Below are positions 63,110 through 64,000 of a stretch of 64,000 bases of DNA, one piece after another. The stretch is from Lucinisca nassula (taxonomy: Eukaryota; Mollusca; Bivalvia; Lucinida; Lucinidae). The stretch is from NCBI GenBank assembly GCA_963580285.1, contig OY757011.1, positions 102,516,316-102,580,315 on the forward strand, read 5' to 3'. The number at the start of each line of letters is the position of its first letter. Position 1 is the stretch's first letter. Both the position numbers and the translations under genes were made by a program. The notes beneath the pieces are model-generated. The model saw only the letters and a program-made list of their open reading frames with translations, ran no database searches and was not told the origin of the DNA.

Positions 63110-63930
63110 AGATGGCCGCCGTTACTAAAAATAGCAAAAAAACAACTAAATCGACTTTTCTCTAGAACCGCATGGTATAATTGGCTGATTTTTGGTATTG
63201 AGCTTCGATGGGCACTAGGTTCTCAAATTTATATACAAAAACTCTATAGTGAAATTAGGTCACGGTGACCTACTTTATATTTACGACATATATTTTGTTC
63301 AAATGGCATCTCCTCGAAAACCAATGCTCAGATTTTGACCAAACTTGATCTGAAGCATTCTGATATCAGCATTTCTCAGATTTGTTCAAATGGTTCCGCC
63401 TCGATGCATAAGTAGGTCATAATGGCCGGCAATGTGAAAAACTTCAAACTGCTAATTCTCGTGAACTGGTGAAAGGGATTTGATCAGACATGGTCAGAAG
63501 CATCCATGCATCAACTAGTATTAGATATATTCAAATGGTTCCACTCCGATGCATAAGTAGGTCAAAATGGTCGATATCGGGAAAACTTCAAACCGCTAAT
63601 TCTCGTGAATGGATGAACAGAATTTGATTAAACATGGTCAGAAGCATCCTTACATCAACGTGCATCAGATTTATTCGAATGGTTCCACTCCAATGCATAA
63701 GTAGGTCATAATGGCTGACATCGTGAAAAACATCAAATTGCTGATTCTCATTATGGATGAACGGAATTTGATCAAACTTGGTCAGAAAGATCCTTACATC
63801 AACCTGTATCAGATTTATTCAAATGGTTCCACTCCAATGCATAACTAGGTGATAATGGCCGACATCATGAAAAATTTTGAACTGCTGATTCTCTTAAATG
63901 GATGAACAGAATTGGGTCAAACGTGGAACC
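63110..63930 (-). repeat. Right arm of the 1.85-kb inverted repeat
   Basis: Inverse of 62085-62915: CATAAGTAGGTCATAATGGC, AAACTTCAAACTGCTAATTC, GAATTTGATCAAACTTGGTC and AGAAGCATCCTTACATCAAC in at least four tandem units, diverged from the left arm. Confidence 0.88.
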
Positions 63931-63931
63931 G

Positions 63932-64000
63932 TCTATTAAACATACCTACAGCAGTGTCCATCGTAGGAAGAGAAAGTGTCCCTGTCGGGAATAGTCTATT
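63932..64000 (-). repeat. 42-bp minisatellite units in inverted orientation
   Basis: GTCTATTAAACATACCTACA, then AGTGTCC, GAAAGTGTCC and GGGAATAGTCTATT are the inverse of the 48925-60480 unit. The window ends inside it. Confidence 0.85.

Overview
This is a gene-poor, repeat-dense animal nuclear sequence. Non-LTR retrotransposons, mariner/Tc1 transposases, tRNA-headed SINEs, microsatellites and long minisatellites rule out a prokaryote. The style of the repeats (short fold-back elements around GATCAGACGCC and GAACCGCC words, AGCTCAC hairpin tags, about 140-165 bp tandem arrays, AGGTCA-rich repeats) suggests a bivalve mollusc, probably a heterodont; that identification is recalled from family style and was not computed. 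I see no host protein-coding gene. Every protein-like reading frame that makes sense belongs to a mobile element, and nearly all are broken.

Layout. 1-8.9 kb is one copy of a dispersed paralogous module (Rep-A) interrupted by a truncated CR1/jockey-like retrotransposon, two SINEs and a 3.4-kb element made of 21-bp palindromic repeats with a Tc1-like remnant. 8.9-9.7 kb is a tandem pair of about 407-bp units rich in TGACGTCA sites. At 9.9-25.2 kb a 15.3-kb unit with inverted ends and a TA duplication splits a SINE in two. It carries a dead mariner, a 5.2-kb inverted-repeat element and a nearly complete I-clade-like LINE (ORF1 with PHD finger and zinc knuckles; ORF2 with endonuclease, RT and RNase H; two frameshifts). 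25-31 kb holds SINEs, retrotransposon scraps and a 143-bp array. 31.8-36.4 kb is a second Rep-A copy with a different set of insertions, so the two copies serve as empty sites for each other. 36.9-44.7 kb is a 7.8-kb unit with CAGGGCGTCAAGT ends and a 6-bp duplication. It contains 165-bp arrays and a tandem dimer carrying hammerhead ribozymes. 45-47.4 kb holds RNase H and RT remnants split by a SINE and a MITE.

48.7-64 kb. A textbook hammerhead ribozyme lies at 48728-48773, about 150 bp before an 11.5-kb array of a 42-bp minisatellite (48925-60480). The array has higher-order structure (377-bp blocks, larger 1880- and 623-bp duplications), is flanked at a distance by an 82-89 bp inverted repeat, and starts again in inverted orientation at the right edge of the window. 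Between lies a roughly 1.85-kb inverted repeat built from about 135-bp units.

Most notable: the hammerhead ribozymes (one with all core positions intact, two in a tandem dimer), the hierarchical 42-bp array with its inverted surroundings, and several large inverted-end elements whose boundaries can be fixed by target duplications or empty sites. All boundaries were read by eye.
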